A stretch of DNA of 39,882 nucleotides from Saprospiraceae bacterium (GTDB lineage: Bacteria > Bacteroidota > Bacteroidia > Chitinophagales > Saprospiraceae), in assembly GCA_020630475.1 (NCBI GenBank), contig JAHDBI010000003.1:67403-107284 (forward strand). The letters run 5' to 3'. The translations under genes and the position numbers were made by a program. This document shows positions 19,027 through 26,708 of this stretch, one piece after another. A model generated the notes under the pieces. That model did no database searches, was not told the origin of the DNA, and was given only the letters and a program-made list of their open reading frames with translations. The stretch's first letter is position 1. Each line of letters begins with the position of its first letter.

Positions 19027-19121
19027 GTTAAAATTTATTTAAGATTGTTAATGCTATTAAACACTTATTTTTTTTAATGGTCAAAGGAGCAAAATATTCA
19101 CTGACCTTAAAAACTTAAATT

Positions 19122-19427
19122 ATGAAAAAGATAATATTTCTATTCGCCTTTGCCTTTATGGGGATTAGTTTTCAGACAAGCGCTCAATCTGTATTAGCCA
19201 AAAATACGAAAAGACAAATCGTTCAAAAGAAAAAAATAAGAGCGGGTGTCAGGGATGGTTCGATTAACAAAAGAGAGTTAAGGCAACTAAAAAGACAAAA
19301 GGCTCAAATCAATAATACGCGTAGAATTGCTAGAGCTGATGGAGTTATCGCACCTCAAGAGCGTAGAATCATAAAGAAGCAAAATAAGAGATTAAATAGA
19401 TCCATTGTTAGAGCACGAAGAAGCTAA
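19122..19427 (+). CDS. Small, highly basic exported protein with two related helical repeats
   Basis: A 101-residue protein. Signal peptide 1-21 (TSAQS). The mature part is extremely rich in Lys and Arg. It has two related units: IRAGVRDGSINKRELRQL-x-RQ and IARADGVIAPQERRII-x-KQ, each with a DG(S/V)I(N/A)xxE core followed by a basic helix. This recalls a widespread exported family in Proteobacteria and Bacteroidetes with an ADGxVTPxE core; I know of no function for it. It is divergent from the helicase-nuclease gene. Its 95-nt upstream region has a GGAG sequence, but about 40 nt from the ATG. Confidence 0.75.
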   Translation: MKKIIFLFAFAFMGISFQTSAQSVLAKNTKRQIVQKKKIRAGVRDGSINKRELRQLKRQKAQINNTRRIARADGVIAPQERRIIKKQNKRLNRSIVRARRS

Positions 19428-19436
19428 TAAAAAGCG

Positions 19437-19469
19437 AAGCACTTTTACTCCTTGTGGGTTGAAGTGCTT
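19437..19469. terminator. Hairpin between convergent genes
   Basis: AAGCACTT (19437-19444) pairs with AAGTGCTT (19462-19469) around a 17-nt loop. It lies between the small basic protein (+) and the TauE gene (-), so it could serve both. The following 17-mer repeat can also fold. Confidence 0.5.
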
Positions 19470-19470
19470 T

Positions 19471-19487
19471 GCCTTTCGGCGAAAGCC
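19471..19487 (+). repeat. 17-mer GCCTTTCGGCGAAAGCC, copy 2
   Basis: Intergenic copy, identical to 10095-10111, directly after the terminator hairpin and 3 nt before the TauE stop codon. Confidence 0.7.
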
Positions 19488-19490
19488 AAT

Positions 19491-20264
19491 TTACCAACCA
19501 AATAAAGAAGTCAGATCAAATAATCGAATGACTACTGCGATAACCACCAATATCAATATTCTGTAGGCCCAAACATTGGCCCTGGGAAAATTTGAGGCAT
19601 AATGAGCCGTTAAATAACCACCACTGGCTTGACCTATCGCAATGATGAAACCAATCTTCCAATTGATTAATCCTTTCCACTGAAATAGCGCTATTAATAA
19701 AATGGTATAAAAAAAGACAATCATTACTTTCACAGCATTCGCTTCAATGATGTCATATTTAGCCAATAAAACAGTAGCTGCTAAAAAGAAAATGCCCATT
19801 CCCATCTGAATAAAACCACCATAAAATCCCATCGCTAGAAAAACAGGTATAGCTATCCATGCAGATAGCTTGAAATCCTTTTGTGATTTTTGTAACCATC
19901 GCTTAGGTTTTATTAAAATCACAAACAACATAAAAAGCATCAAAAACTTAAAAACAAACTTAAACTGTTCATTAGAGACGTTGATCGCAACAAGTCCTCC
20001 TATGATCGCACCAATGATCGTGGAAACTATAATCGTTTTACTCCGAACAATGTTCAATTTGTCATTGTTCTTAAATCCTAAAGTGCTTGCTCCCGTTTGA
20101 AATAATACACCAACACGATTAGTACCATTGGCCATGTTTCCTGGTAAGCCCAGGACCTCAGTTAATATACTTAATGTAATCGCAGAACCATTTCCTGCTA
20201 AAGTATTGAGAACTCCTGCTAAAAATCCACCACCAACGGCTATGATATATTGTAATGGTTCCAA
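19491..20264 (-). CDS. TauE/SafE-family anion exporter
   Basis: A 257-residue membrane protein with about eight helices. The N-terminal GGGFLAGVLNTLAGNGSAI and the internal MGFYGGFIQMGMG are the two family half-motifs. The family exports sulfite or organosulfonates; the substrate here is unknown. The start is unusual. The only credible start is TTG at 20264-20262, immediately after the TAG of the epimerase gene and in the same frame, with no ATG until well inside the first conserved helix. Translation therefore depends on re-initiation at TTG or on read-through of the TAG. Confidence 0.85.
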   Translation of the reverse strand: MEPLQYIIAVGGGFLAGVLNTLAGNGSAITLSILTEVLGLPGNMANGTNRVGVLFQTGASTLGFKNNDKLNIVRSKTIIVSTIIGAIIGGLVAINVSNEQFKFVFKFLMLFMLFVILIKPKRWLQKSQKDFKLSAWIAIPVFLAMGFYGGFIQMGMGIFFLAATVLLAKYDIIEANAVKVMIVFFYTILLIALFQWKGLINWKIGFIIAIGQASGGYLTAHYASNFPRANVWAYRILILVVIAVVIRLFDLTSLFGW

Positions 20265-20669
20265 CTATTCTGTGATCTCTTGACACAACTCAACCAGGAC
20301 ACCATTTGCTGACTTTGGGTGTACAAAACAAACCAGCTTGTTGTCTGCACCGCGCTTTGGTTCTTCATTCAGAATTCTAAATCCTTCCATTTTTAACCGC
20401 TCCATTTCTTTGCGGATATCAGTGACTGCAAAAGCAATGTGGTGAACACCTTCACCGTACTTCTGAATATACTTTGCTATAGCACTTTGATCATTTGTGG
20501 CTTCAACCAGCTCAATCTTACTTTGTCCAGTCCTAAAAAATGAGGTTCGAACATTCTCAGAAAGCACTTCTTCTATCTTGTAATGTGGACGGCCCAAAAG
20601 CTTTTCGAATAATTGATTACTCTCATCTAGATCTTTAACGGCAATTCCAATATGTTCGATTTTCTGCAT
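20265..20669 (-). CDS. mce: Methylmalonyl-CoA epimerase
   Basis: A vicinal-oxygen-chelate protein of 134 residues from the ATG at 20669 (MQKIEHIGIAV), the usual family start; an in-frame extension to 20735 would add 22 unconserved residues. Metal-binding positions are visible: His in EHIGIAV, His in GVHHIAFAV, Glu in VLVELCQE. It interconverts (R)- and (S)-methylmalonyl-CoA in propionate metabolism. The mutase genes are not in the window. The stop codon TAG abuts the TauE gene in the same frame. It is divergent from the AMP nucleosidase, with 56 nt between starts. Confidence 0.92.
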   Translation of the reverse strand: MQKIEHIGIAVKDLDESNQLFEKLLGRPHYKIEEVLSENVRTSFFRTGQSKIELVEATNDQSAIAKYIQKYGEGVHHIAFAVTDIRKEMERLKMEGFRILNEEPKRGADNKLVCFVHPKSANGVLVELCQEITE

Positions 20670-20725
20670 GTTAAGCTTTTGCACAAAGGTAATCATTGGC
20701 TTAATAATTGATTCATTTAATGTTA

Positions 20726-21496
20726 ATGAAAACAAAATCAGAAATAGTTAGAAATTGGTTACCCCGATACACCGGTGTACCCTTGAATAAATTTGGTCAA
20801 TATATCTTACTTGTTAACTTTGGTAAGTACGTAAAACAATTTGCCAAAATCAACAATGTTAAGGTTCAGGGAAAAACAAGGGCCATGCAATCCGCTACTG
20901 CAGAAAACATCACCATCATTAATTTTGGAATGGGCAGTGCCAATGCTGCAACAATTTGTGATTTACTCACAGCAATAAAGCCAAAAGCTGTTCTTTTTCT
21001 AGGAAAGTGCGGAGGAATAAAAAAGAAAAACAAAGTAGGTGATTTAATTTTACCTATTGCTGGTATTCGTGGTGAAGGAGCTTCTAATGACTACTTGTTA
21101 CCTGAAGTTCCAGCACTTCCAGCCTTTGCTTTACAAAAAGCCATTTCTACTACGATTCGAGATGCGAAAAGAGATTATTGGACAGGTACAGTCTATACCA
21201 CAAATCGCAGAGTATGGGAACACGACGAGGACTTTAAAGCCTATCTTCGAAAGATTAGAGCTATGGCAGTTGATATGGAAACGGCTACAATTTTTACCGT
21301 AGCATTTAAGAATAGATTTCCAGCAGGGGCACTTTTATTAGTTTCTGATATCCCTATGATTCCGGAAGGCGTTAAAACTGAAGCTAATGATAAGGTAGTG
21401 ACGCAAAAATTTGCTGATGATCATTTGAAATTGGGTATCCTTTCTCTAAAACAACTCATCAACAAATCGCTTACTGTCAAGCACCTTAAATTTTAA
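20726..21496 (+). CDS. amn: AMP nucleosidase (short Bacteroidetes form)
   Basis: A 256-residue nucleoside phosphorylase-fold enzyme that splits AMP into adenine and ribose 5-phosphate. Signatures are INFGMGSANA, FLGKCGGI, the purine-site AMAVDMETATIF and LLLVSDIPM. It corresponds to the catalytic domain only, lacking the extra N-terminal domain of the long E. coli Amn. Starts at 20720 and 20726 are both ATG; the second (MKTKSEIV) fits the family better. A clear hairpin terminator follows the stop. Confidence 0.88.
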   Translation: MKTKSEIVRNWLPRYTGVPLNKFGQYILLVNFGKYVKQFAKINNVKVQGKTRAMQSATAENITIINFGMGSANAATICDLLTAIKPKAVLFLGKCGGIKKKNKVGDLILPIAGIRGEGASNDYLLPEVPALPAFALQKAISTTIRDAKRDYWTGTVYTTNRRVWEHDEDFKAYLRKIRAMAVDMETATIFTVAFKNRFPAGALLLVSDIPMIPEGVKTEANDKVVTQKFADDHLKLGILSLKQLINKSLTVKHLKF

Positions 21497-21502
21497 AACA
21501 AA

Positions 21503-21533
21503 AAAAGGGTAACTCGGAATAAGCTACCCTTTT
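21503..21533. terminator. Bidirectional intrinsic terminator
   Basis: AAAAGGGTA (21503-21511) pairs perfectly with TACCCTTTT (21525-21533). The stem has A-rich and T-rich flanks on both sides, so it suits both the AMP nucleosidase (+) and mscL (-) transcripts. Confidence 0.8.
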
Positions 21534-21551
21534 AATATTATTCTCGTTAAA

Positions 21552-21950
21552 TTATTTTTTTAACGCATCTCTGATTTCAGTCAATAAATCAACTTCTGAT
21601 GGACCAGGCTCCTCTGCCGGTGCAGGAGGATTAGCTCTGTTGTATGCCTTTACAACCATAAAGATTACAAATGCTACAATAACAAAATTAATCAATGTGT
21701 TTACAAAAGCACCCCACTTAATGGCTACTTCCTCAGTAGTAATATTACCCTCAGCATCAGCTACACCCTCTTGAATAACATACTTCAAATCAGCAAAATC
21801 AACACCGCCTAAAGCCATTCCAATTGGTGGCATTAAAACATCATTAATAAAAGATCCTATTACTAGTCCAAAAGCGCCAGCAATAATTACGGCAACGGCT
21901 AATTCTAGCACGTTTCCTTTCATGATAAATTCCTTAAATTCTTGAATCAT
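21552..21950 (-). CDS. mscL: Large-conductance mechanosensitive channel MscL
   Basis: A 132-residue protein. It has the N-terminal amphipathic helix (EFKEFIMKGNVLELAVAV), the pore-lining TM1 with AGAFGLVIGSFINDVLMPP, a periplasmic loop (GNITTEEVAIKWG), TM2 (FVNTLINFVIVAFVIFMV) and the C-terminal helical bundle segment LLTEIRDAL. Homopentamers open under membrane tension to release solutes during osmotic downshock. It is a single gene with a shared terminator downstream. The 176-nt region between it and the next gene is very AT-rich and carries the promoters of both. Confidence 0.97.
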   Translation of the reverse strand: MIQEFKEFIMKGNVLELAVAVIIAGAFGLVIGSFINDVLMPPIGMALGGVDFADLKYVIQEGVADAEGNITTEEVAIKWGAFVNTLINFVIVAFVIFMVVKAYNRANPPAPAEEPGPSEVDLLTEIRDALKK

Positions 21951-22126
21951 AATTTTTCGTTTTACAAGATAAAATAGATAGTTTTCATAAATCTACATAG
22001 ATATTCATATAATGTATATATAATTTTCTAAGATTTATTATTCTCAGTTATTCAATACATTGTACTATGTAATTTGCATTGATATCATTCTTTAGACTGA
22101 GTAAATGCCAAAACGTAACGGAAAGC

Positions 22127-22513
22127 ATGAAATTTTACTTGTTTGGAATATTAATGTTCTTTTGTTTTTCTTCGTGTACAGACGAAGCCATGCCAGAACA
22201 AGATCCTAAAATGGATTTAAGTTCTAGACTTGAACTCACCGCATTTTATTGTGAAACTCCACCTTGCCTTGTTGACGAATTAATACCTTTAGCTGATGTC
22301 TCTATTAAACTATACAAGGACAGTTTTGACAGAAAAGATGGAGTTGACTTTTACGCGACTGGGGTGACAAATTCAGCTGGTAAATTTGTATTTCCTTTTT
22401 TGGAACCACGAACCTGCTACATCTCATTTAAGTATGATGATGAATTTATATTTCAAGAAAGAAATTTATTCAGTGAGACAACCAGCTATGCTGATGTTAC
22501 TTTTAGTCCTTAA
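22127..22513 (+). CDS. Small lipoprotein, probable CarboxypepD_reg-like beta domain
   Basis: A 128-residue protein from the ATG at 22127. A lipoprotein signal ends at Cys17 (CFSSC), followed by an acidic linker. The mature part, with a paired PPCLVDELIPLADVSI segment, ATGVTNSAGKFVFPFL and a FKYDDEF strand, looks like a carboxypeptidase-regulatory/transthyretin-like domain. No enzyme domain is attached. Its stop overlaps that of the convergent GCS2-CBS gene by 4 nt. Function unknown. Confidence 0.7.
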   Translation: MKFYLFGILMFFCFSSCTDEAMPEQDPKMDLSSRLELTAFYCETPPCLVDELIPLADVSIKLYKDSFDRKDGVDFYATGVTNSAGKFVFPFLEPRTCYISFKYDDEFIFQERNLFSETTSYADVTFSP

Positions 22514-24426
22514 TCCTCTAGTCGTTGGAGCAATCGGCCTGTGATTCTTAAAAAATCCTTTTCAGTAATCAAGCCAATTAACTCGTCATTTTGAACTACA
22601 GGGAGGCACCCAACTTCTTCTTTTCTCATTAATCGCATCGCTTCAAATACACTTTCGTTTTCAGTAATGGTGATTGGTGAAGTGATCATAATATCTTCTA
22701 CCGTATAGGTTTTCTTTCTTCCCTTACGTTTTGTAAAGTGCTCTAAAAGATCTTTTGAAGTAATGAGACCAACCAACTTTCCTTTTACGTCCTCCACTGG
22801 CGTATACTCGATCTCCTTCCATTTCATCATTTCAGATACCAATTCTAAAATATCTTCTTTTTGAACTGTAAAAAGATCCGTCGTCATGAATTCGGAAACT
22901 TTAAGATTAGTTGGTTTATAATCTTTTAAATCTTTAATAGTCGCCTCCTTCCATTCGTGAAGAGGTTTATTTGTTTTTTGATTTTGAATGATCGAACAAG
23001 TAAGGGCAGCCAATGCTTCGTCAGGTGTTGTTTCTTCCATCATCGCCGTGTACGATCTTAAAATCCACCGAGAACCATTCATATGCTTTTTGGCTCTAGC
23101 CTCAATAATACCCAAGTATTTGTCAATATCCTTCTTTCTTACTTTTCTAGATTCCAAGCCTTTACGAGCAATCGGAATTAAATGCTTTACGATCAAATCA
23201 ATCGCTCCAATCTTCTTATCCTTAAACCAGGTAAATGTTGAATCGATACCAATCTTAGCCGCCTTTCCAAAATTATCACGTGCATCAGCAAAGGATATGT
23301 GCTTTGTTATATCGTCTACTTCATTGGCCATTCCAATCATTGCGCCAAGCCAAAAACAGGCATTGGCTACTTCATCTACAACTGTCGGTCCGGAAGGTAA
23401 CACACGGTTTTCAATTCGCAAATGTGGTTTTCCATTATCGCTGATACCATAACATGGTCTATTCCATCGATACACCGTACTATTGTGTACTTGCAAGGAA
23501 CGAAGCTTTGGAACTTCATTGTTCTCAATCATATCCAAACTGTTCTCTTCAACATCAGAACTAATCAATACTCTAAATCGACTAATATCTTCTTTATATA
23601 TTTCTAAGATGGATTCTTTTAACCAACCATTTCCAAAACTAACACGAGGGCTTCTTTCACGCATATGTTCGTGTGTTGTCCTTGTATCCAATGACTGTTG
23701 GAACAAAGCAATTCTCGATTCATGCCAAAGTCTTTTTCCAAATACGATGGGTGAATTAGCAGCAATGGCCATTGTGGGACCTGCTAATGCCTGAGCGATA
23801 TTATACATCTTCGCAAAGTCCTTAGGGTCAACTTGAAGGTGGACTTGAAAACTGGTGTTACATGCTTCTAAAAGCGGACTATCATGCTTCACCAATAATT
23901 CATCAATGCCCAACAAGCGTAGTTCAAAAGCGTTACCAATTAACTGTTGGCTCATTGCATCCATCAAGGCCCGATACCTTTTTTTAGGAGTAAGGTTATC
24001 TAAGTCGAGGTGATACTTTCTAAGTGTAGGTAAAATTCCTGTCAAAACTAATTCAGTATCCAAGGTGTCTAGTACTTTAGCAATCTTCGTAAGCTTTTTG
24101 CTATTCTCTTTTTCCAGATCAGAAAAACACGTGCTTTTTAATTCACGTGGAGTTAGATTCGTTTCGAGGTTAAACTTAGCTAACTCTGTTTCAACCCATT
24201 CATATTCTTTCATTTTATCCAGAGCCTCCATCGCTATACAAGCAGGTTTGAAAGTAGATTTTTCTACCATCACCATTTCTTGTTCAGCTCCAATTCTAGT
24301 GATCCCAGATTCAAACCAATCATTATCCAACATATAAGTGAGTGCTTCCACATCTGCCAAGAGGGACTTGACAAATTTTTGCATCTTCTTTTTATTGGTC
24401 AGTAGTGATACTCGTTGTTCGCCCAT
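22510..24426 (-). CDS. GCS2-family glutamate-cysteine ligase-like enzyme fused to two CBS domains
   Basis: A 638-residue protein. Residues ~35-420 match the GCS2 carboxylate-amine ligase fold: RIGAEQEMVMV (acidic metal ligands), FNLETNLTPREL, SFQVHLQV, RIENRVLPSGPT. The C-terminus carries two CBS domains (VSEFMTTDLFTVQKED at ~508 and VEDIMITSPITITENE at ~575), each ending in a GLIT(S/E)KD motif. CBS pairs bind adenosyl ligands, so ligase activity may respond to AMP, ATP or SAM; that is inference. The product could be gamma-glutamyl-cysteine or another amide. The 128-nt region upstream is shared with a divergent lipoprotein gene. Confidence 0.87.
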   Translation of the reverse strand: MGEQRVSLLTNKKKMQKFVKSLLADVEALTYMLDNDWFESGITRIGAEQEMVMVEKSTFKPACIAMEALDKMKEYEWVETELAKFNLETNLTPRELKSTCFSDLEKENSKKLTKIAKVLDTLDTELVLTGILPTLRKYHLDLDNLTPKKRYRALMDAMSQQLIGNAFELRLLGIDELLVKHDSPLLEACNTSFQVHLQVDPKDFAKMYNIAQALAGPTMAIAANSPIVFGKRLWHESRIALFQQSLDTRTTHEHMRERSPRVSFGNGWLKESILEIYKEDISRFRVLISSDVEENSLDMIENNEVPKLRSLQVHNSTVYRWNRPCYGISDNGKPHLRIENRVLPSGPTVVDEVANACFWLGAMIGMANEVDDITKHISFADARDNFGKAAKIGIDSTFTWFKDKKIGAIDLIVKHLIPIARKGLESRKVRKKDIDKYLGIIEARAKKHMNGSRWILRSYTAMMEETTPDEALAALTCSIIQNQKTNKPLHEWKEATIKDLKDYKPTNLKVSEFMTTDLFTVQKEDILELVSEMMKWKEIEYTPVEDVKGKLVGLITSKDLLEHFTKRKGRKKTYTVEDIMITSPITITENESVFEAMRLMRKEEVGCLPVVQNDELIGLITEKDFLRITGRLLQRLED

Positions 24427-24531
24427 AATGATTTTTCTTTCTTCTATATTAGCTAATTTCGCACCAAAATGGAAATAGAATTAGAAATTCTATTCACCAT
24501 TTTAACAAAGGAGAAACAAATTGATTTTTTC

Positions 24532-24539
24532 TACGTTTG
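24532..24539 (+). promoter_or_regulatory. Bacteroidota -7 box (TACGTTTG)
   Basis: An exact TAnnTTTG match 15 nt before the ATG of the lipoprotein gene at 24555. I see no good -33 TTTG at the expected spacing. Confidence 0.35.
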
Positions 24540-24554
24540 TAAATAAAGAATTTG

Positions 24555-25079
24555 ATGATTAAACACCTTAGATATTGTCTTTTTATTTTGTTTGCTACAA
24601 CAATCTCATGTGGCGAGGATCAAACGGCTCTTTTCAATATGGAGCTCACCGCCGATTTTGAAATCCCGGCGGGTTTAAATACCATTGAAACCTATTATTT
24701 CCCAATCGAGAATGTTCCAACATTTTACAATCAATACCTGAATTCAAATGGAATCAATGATGAATCCGTAAAGCACATTTATGCAAACCGTGCTGTCATG
24801 TTTGCCAAGTTTATCAACATTGATATGGACTTTGTACAAGACATCTCGATTCTAGGAGCAAGGAGAGATGACCCCGATTCAGACAAGGAGTTTTTCTATT
24901 TTGATTTGGTTGATATTAATGAAGATCAAGAATTGGAGTTGTTTTCTTCCATTAATGATTTAAAGGATATTGTCTCTGAAGAATATATAGATTTAATTGT
25001 ACGAATTAAGTTTCGTGCTTTCACCCCTACTTCTTTAGAAAGTAGAATAGATTTTAGCCTTTCCGTTTTTGATGAGTAG
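24555..25079 (+). CDS. Putative lipoprotein of unknown function
   Basis: A 174-residue protein starting at ATG 24555, with a lipoprotein signal (LFATTISCG, Cys about residue 19). The mature part has an ELTADFEIPAGLNTIETYYF segment that looks like strands of a small beta domain, and an acidic middle (ARRDDPDSDKEF). I do not recognise the family. It overlaps the next gene by 8 nt (ATGAGTAG), so the two are probably translationally coupled. Confidence 0.65.
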   Translation: MIKHLRYCLFILFATTISCGEDQTALFNMELTADFEIPAGLNTIETYYFPIENVPTFYNQYLNSNGINDESVKHIYANRAVMFAKFINIDMDFVQDISILGARRDDPDSDKEFFYFDLVDINEDQELELFSSINDLKDIVSEEYIDLIVRIKFRAFTPTSLESRIDFSLSVFDE

Positions 25080-25383
25080 TTCGGTCGACATATTAAAATT
25101 CATGGTGGAGTTTAAATTGAATTCTGATATGGTTTCTGAGTACTCTTCAATTATGAAAGAACAACACAAACAAATCGAAGATCTGTTTAAATCAGAATTC
25201 TTAATTAGTTATTCTATTTCGGAAGACCAGAAAAATATATGGGCGATTTTCATTGCTCAATCTGAAAGTCAACTTATCCGAGTTTTAGAAAGCTTGGACT
25301 TATCAAAGTTTATGGATTATCATTATCATCGTTTAGTGTATCACGAATCTACTCATGTCCTTCCAAGCGTGTCTATGAATTAG
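25072..25383 (+). CDS. Small dimeric alpha/beta-barrel protein, muconolactone isomerase-like
   Basis: A 103-residue protein starting at ATG 25072, inside the end of the lipoprotein gene. The pattern MVEFKL, a long helix, then IWAIFIAQSESQLIRVLESL and FMDYHYHRL fits a ferredoxin-like/muconolactone isomerase-type domain common in Bacteroidetes. No catecholate pathway genes are nearby, so the enzyme name should not be taken literally. The stop overlaps the convergent gene by 4 nt (TTAG). Confidence 0.65.
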   Translation: MSSSVDILKFMVEFKLNSDMVSEYSSIMKEQHKQIEDLFKSEFLISYSISEDQKNIWAIFIAQSESQLIRVLESLDLSKFMDYHYHRLVYHESTHVLPSVSMN

Positions 25384-26636
25384 TTGTTGCAATTATGCGG
25401 CAGCAAATCTATAAAACCATTTTTTTTATATTCAGAAATTAGTTGTTTGTAACGTTTTCCACTATTAAAAGCAAGTTCATTGGCTTTATTAATAAGTCTT
25501 GATGATTCTTTGTATAAGCCAATTCGATAATACCCCATTGACAATAATTCAACAAATTCAAAACGCTCCATTAAGGGAGGATTGTTTTCTATAAAATTTA
25601 CAATTGGCTTTACTTCTGATTTACATTCGACGTTTAGTAATAAGGACATCAATCTAGAATAAATTTTCTCTACTGAATTATCTTTTAAAATATTATATTC
25701 TAAAGTTTTTAATCCAGATTCTCTCCAAACACTCTTCCAAAACTTTTCTCGAAAGAAAATATGGCTATTGTTGTTATAGTAATTAAACAAAAAACAATGA
25801 TGAAGTGAATCTCTAAACTGTTCAGATTCATTTAGATCTTTCATTACTTGTTGGGTGATTTTCTTATAAGAACTACCATAAGATTTTGGATGCTTTGTTA
25901 CTTTAAATTTCTTTTCGTAAGCGGTAAGTAAACAAAAAATATAATGACTATTACGTAGACTAGTCTTATTAACATATGCTTTATGCTCTTTAATAAATTT
26001 CTGAGCATAAAAATCACTATCATCATAAAAAATCAATTTCCAATAAACCTTAAAAAAAGTAGAATCGTAATTATCATAATTATCTAAAAAGTAGTCGTAA
26101 AAATCAACATCTCTAATATCACATTCTAGTACCAATTCGACATAAGCTTGGAATTCATTGTTACTACTTTTATCGGCATCAAATAACTTCCATCTTGTAT
26201 ATAAATTGTCATTTGGATTAAACCTGAAAATAGATTCTTCTATATGACTACGTGGACCATTATCTCTTACCGAATACAAATGATTTAAGTTAGCATCAAC
26301 AATGAAAAATCTGATTTCTTTTAAGAATGGAAATATATTAAGGTAATCTGTACTTTCTGCCATTGGAAACTCAAAAAGGACAAATTGAGTATTTATATAG
26401 TCTAGCAGTTCTCCATACAAAATGAGACTAGCTGAATTGCCAGACTTATTAGAACTCAAGTTATATGAACAAATAACAAAAATATTCTTTCCTTCCTTGT
26501 TCGCCTCATGTTGGGCATCTTCCAATGAATAATGTACGAACTCCTGATATGGATACTCAAAATCTTGAGCTCCCAACATATTTGAAAACAAAACTATTGC
26601 ATACAGCAGAATCGTACATTTTTGAAAGAAAAGCAT
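25380..26636 (-). CDS. Exported protein with degenerate thioredoxin-like domain
   Basis: A 418-residue protein from the ATG at 26636 (an in-frame TTG at 26642 is also possible). A signal peptide ends near GAQDF. Residues ~35-130 follow the thioredoxin pattern seen in the Bacteroidetes periplasmic DUF255/Thioredoxin_7 group (SLEDAQHEANKEGKNIFVI, then a strand FFIVDANL). Where CxxC is expected the sequence reads SYNLSSN, so redox activity is unlikely. The rest is helical, Phe/Tyr/Asn-rich, and TPR-like near the end (MGYYRIGLYKESSRLINKA). Function unknown; it may be a structural or chaperone-type periplasmic protein. Confidence 0.7.
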   Translation of the reverse strand: MLFFQKCTILLYAIVLFSNMLGAQDFEYPYQEFVHYSLEDAQHEANKEGKNIFVICSYNLSSNKSGNSASLILYGELLDYINTQFVLFEFPMAESTDYLNIFPFLKEIRFFIVDANLNHLYSVRDNGPRSHIEESIFRFNPNDNLYTRWKLFDADKSSNNEFQAYVELVLECDIRDVDFYDYFLDNYDNYDSTFFKVYWKLIFYDDSDFYAQKFIKEHKAYVNKTSLRNSHYIFCLLTAYEKKFKVTKHPKSYGSSYKKITQQVMKDLNESEQFRDSLHHCFLFNYYNNNSHIFFREKFWKSVWRESGLKTLEYNILKDNSVEKIYSRLMSLLLNVECKSEVKPIVNFIENNPPLMERFEFVELLSMGYYRIGLYKESSRLINKANELAFNSGKRYKQLISEYKKNGFIDLLPHNCNN

Positions 26637-26708
26637 AACCAAATTTAATTTTTATTGTTCTATTTATGCGTTCTCCAATAAAGAATTAACCGTACATTCA
26701 TCGCCTAA

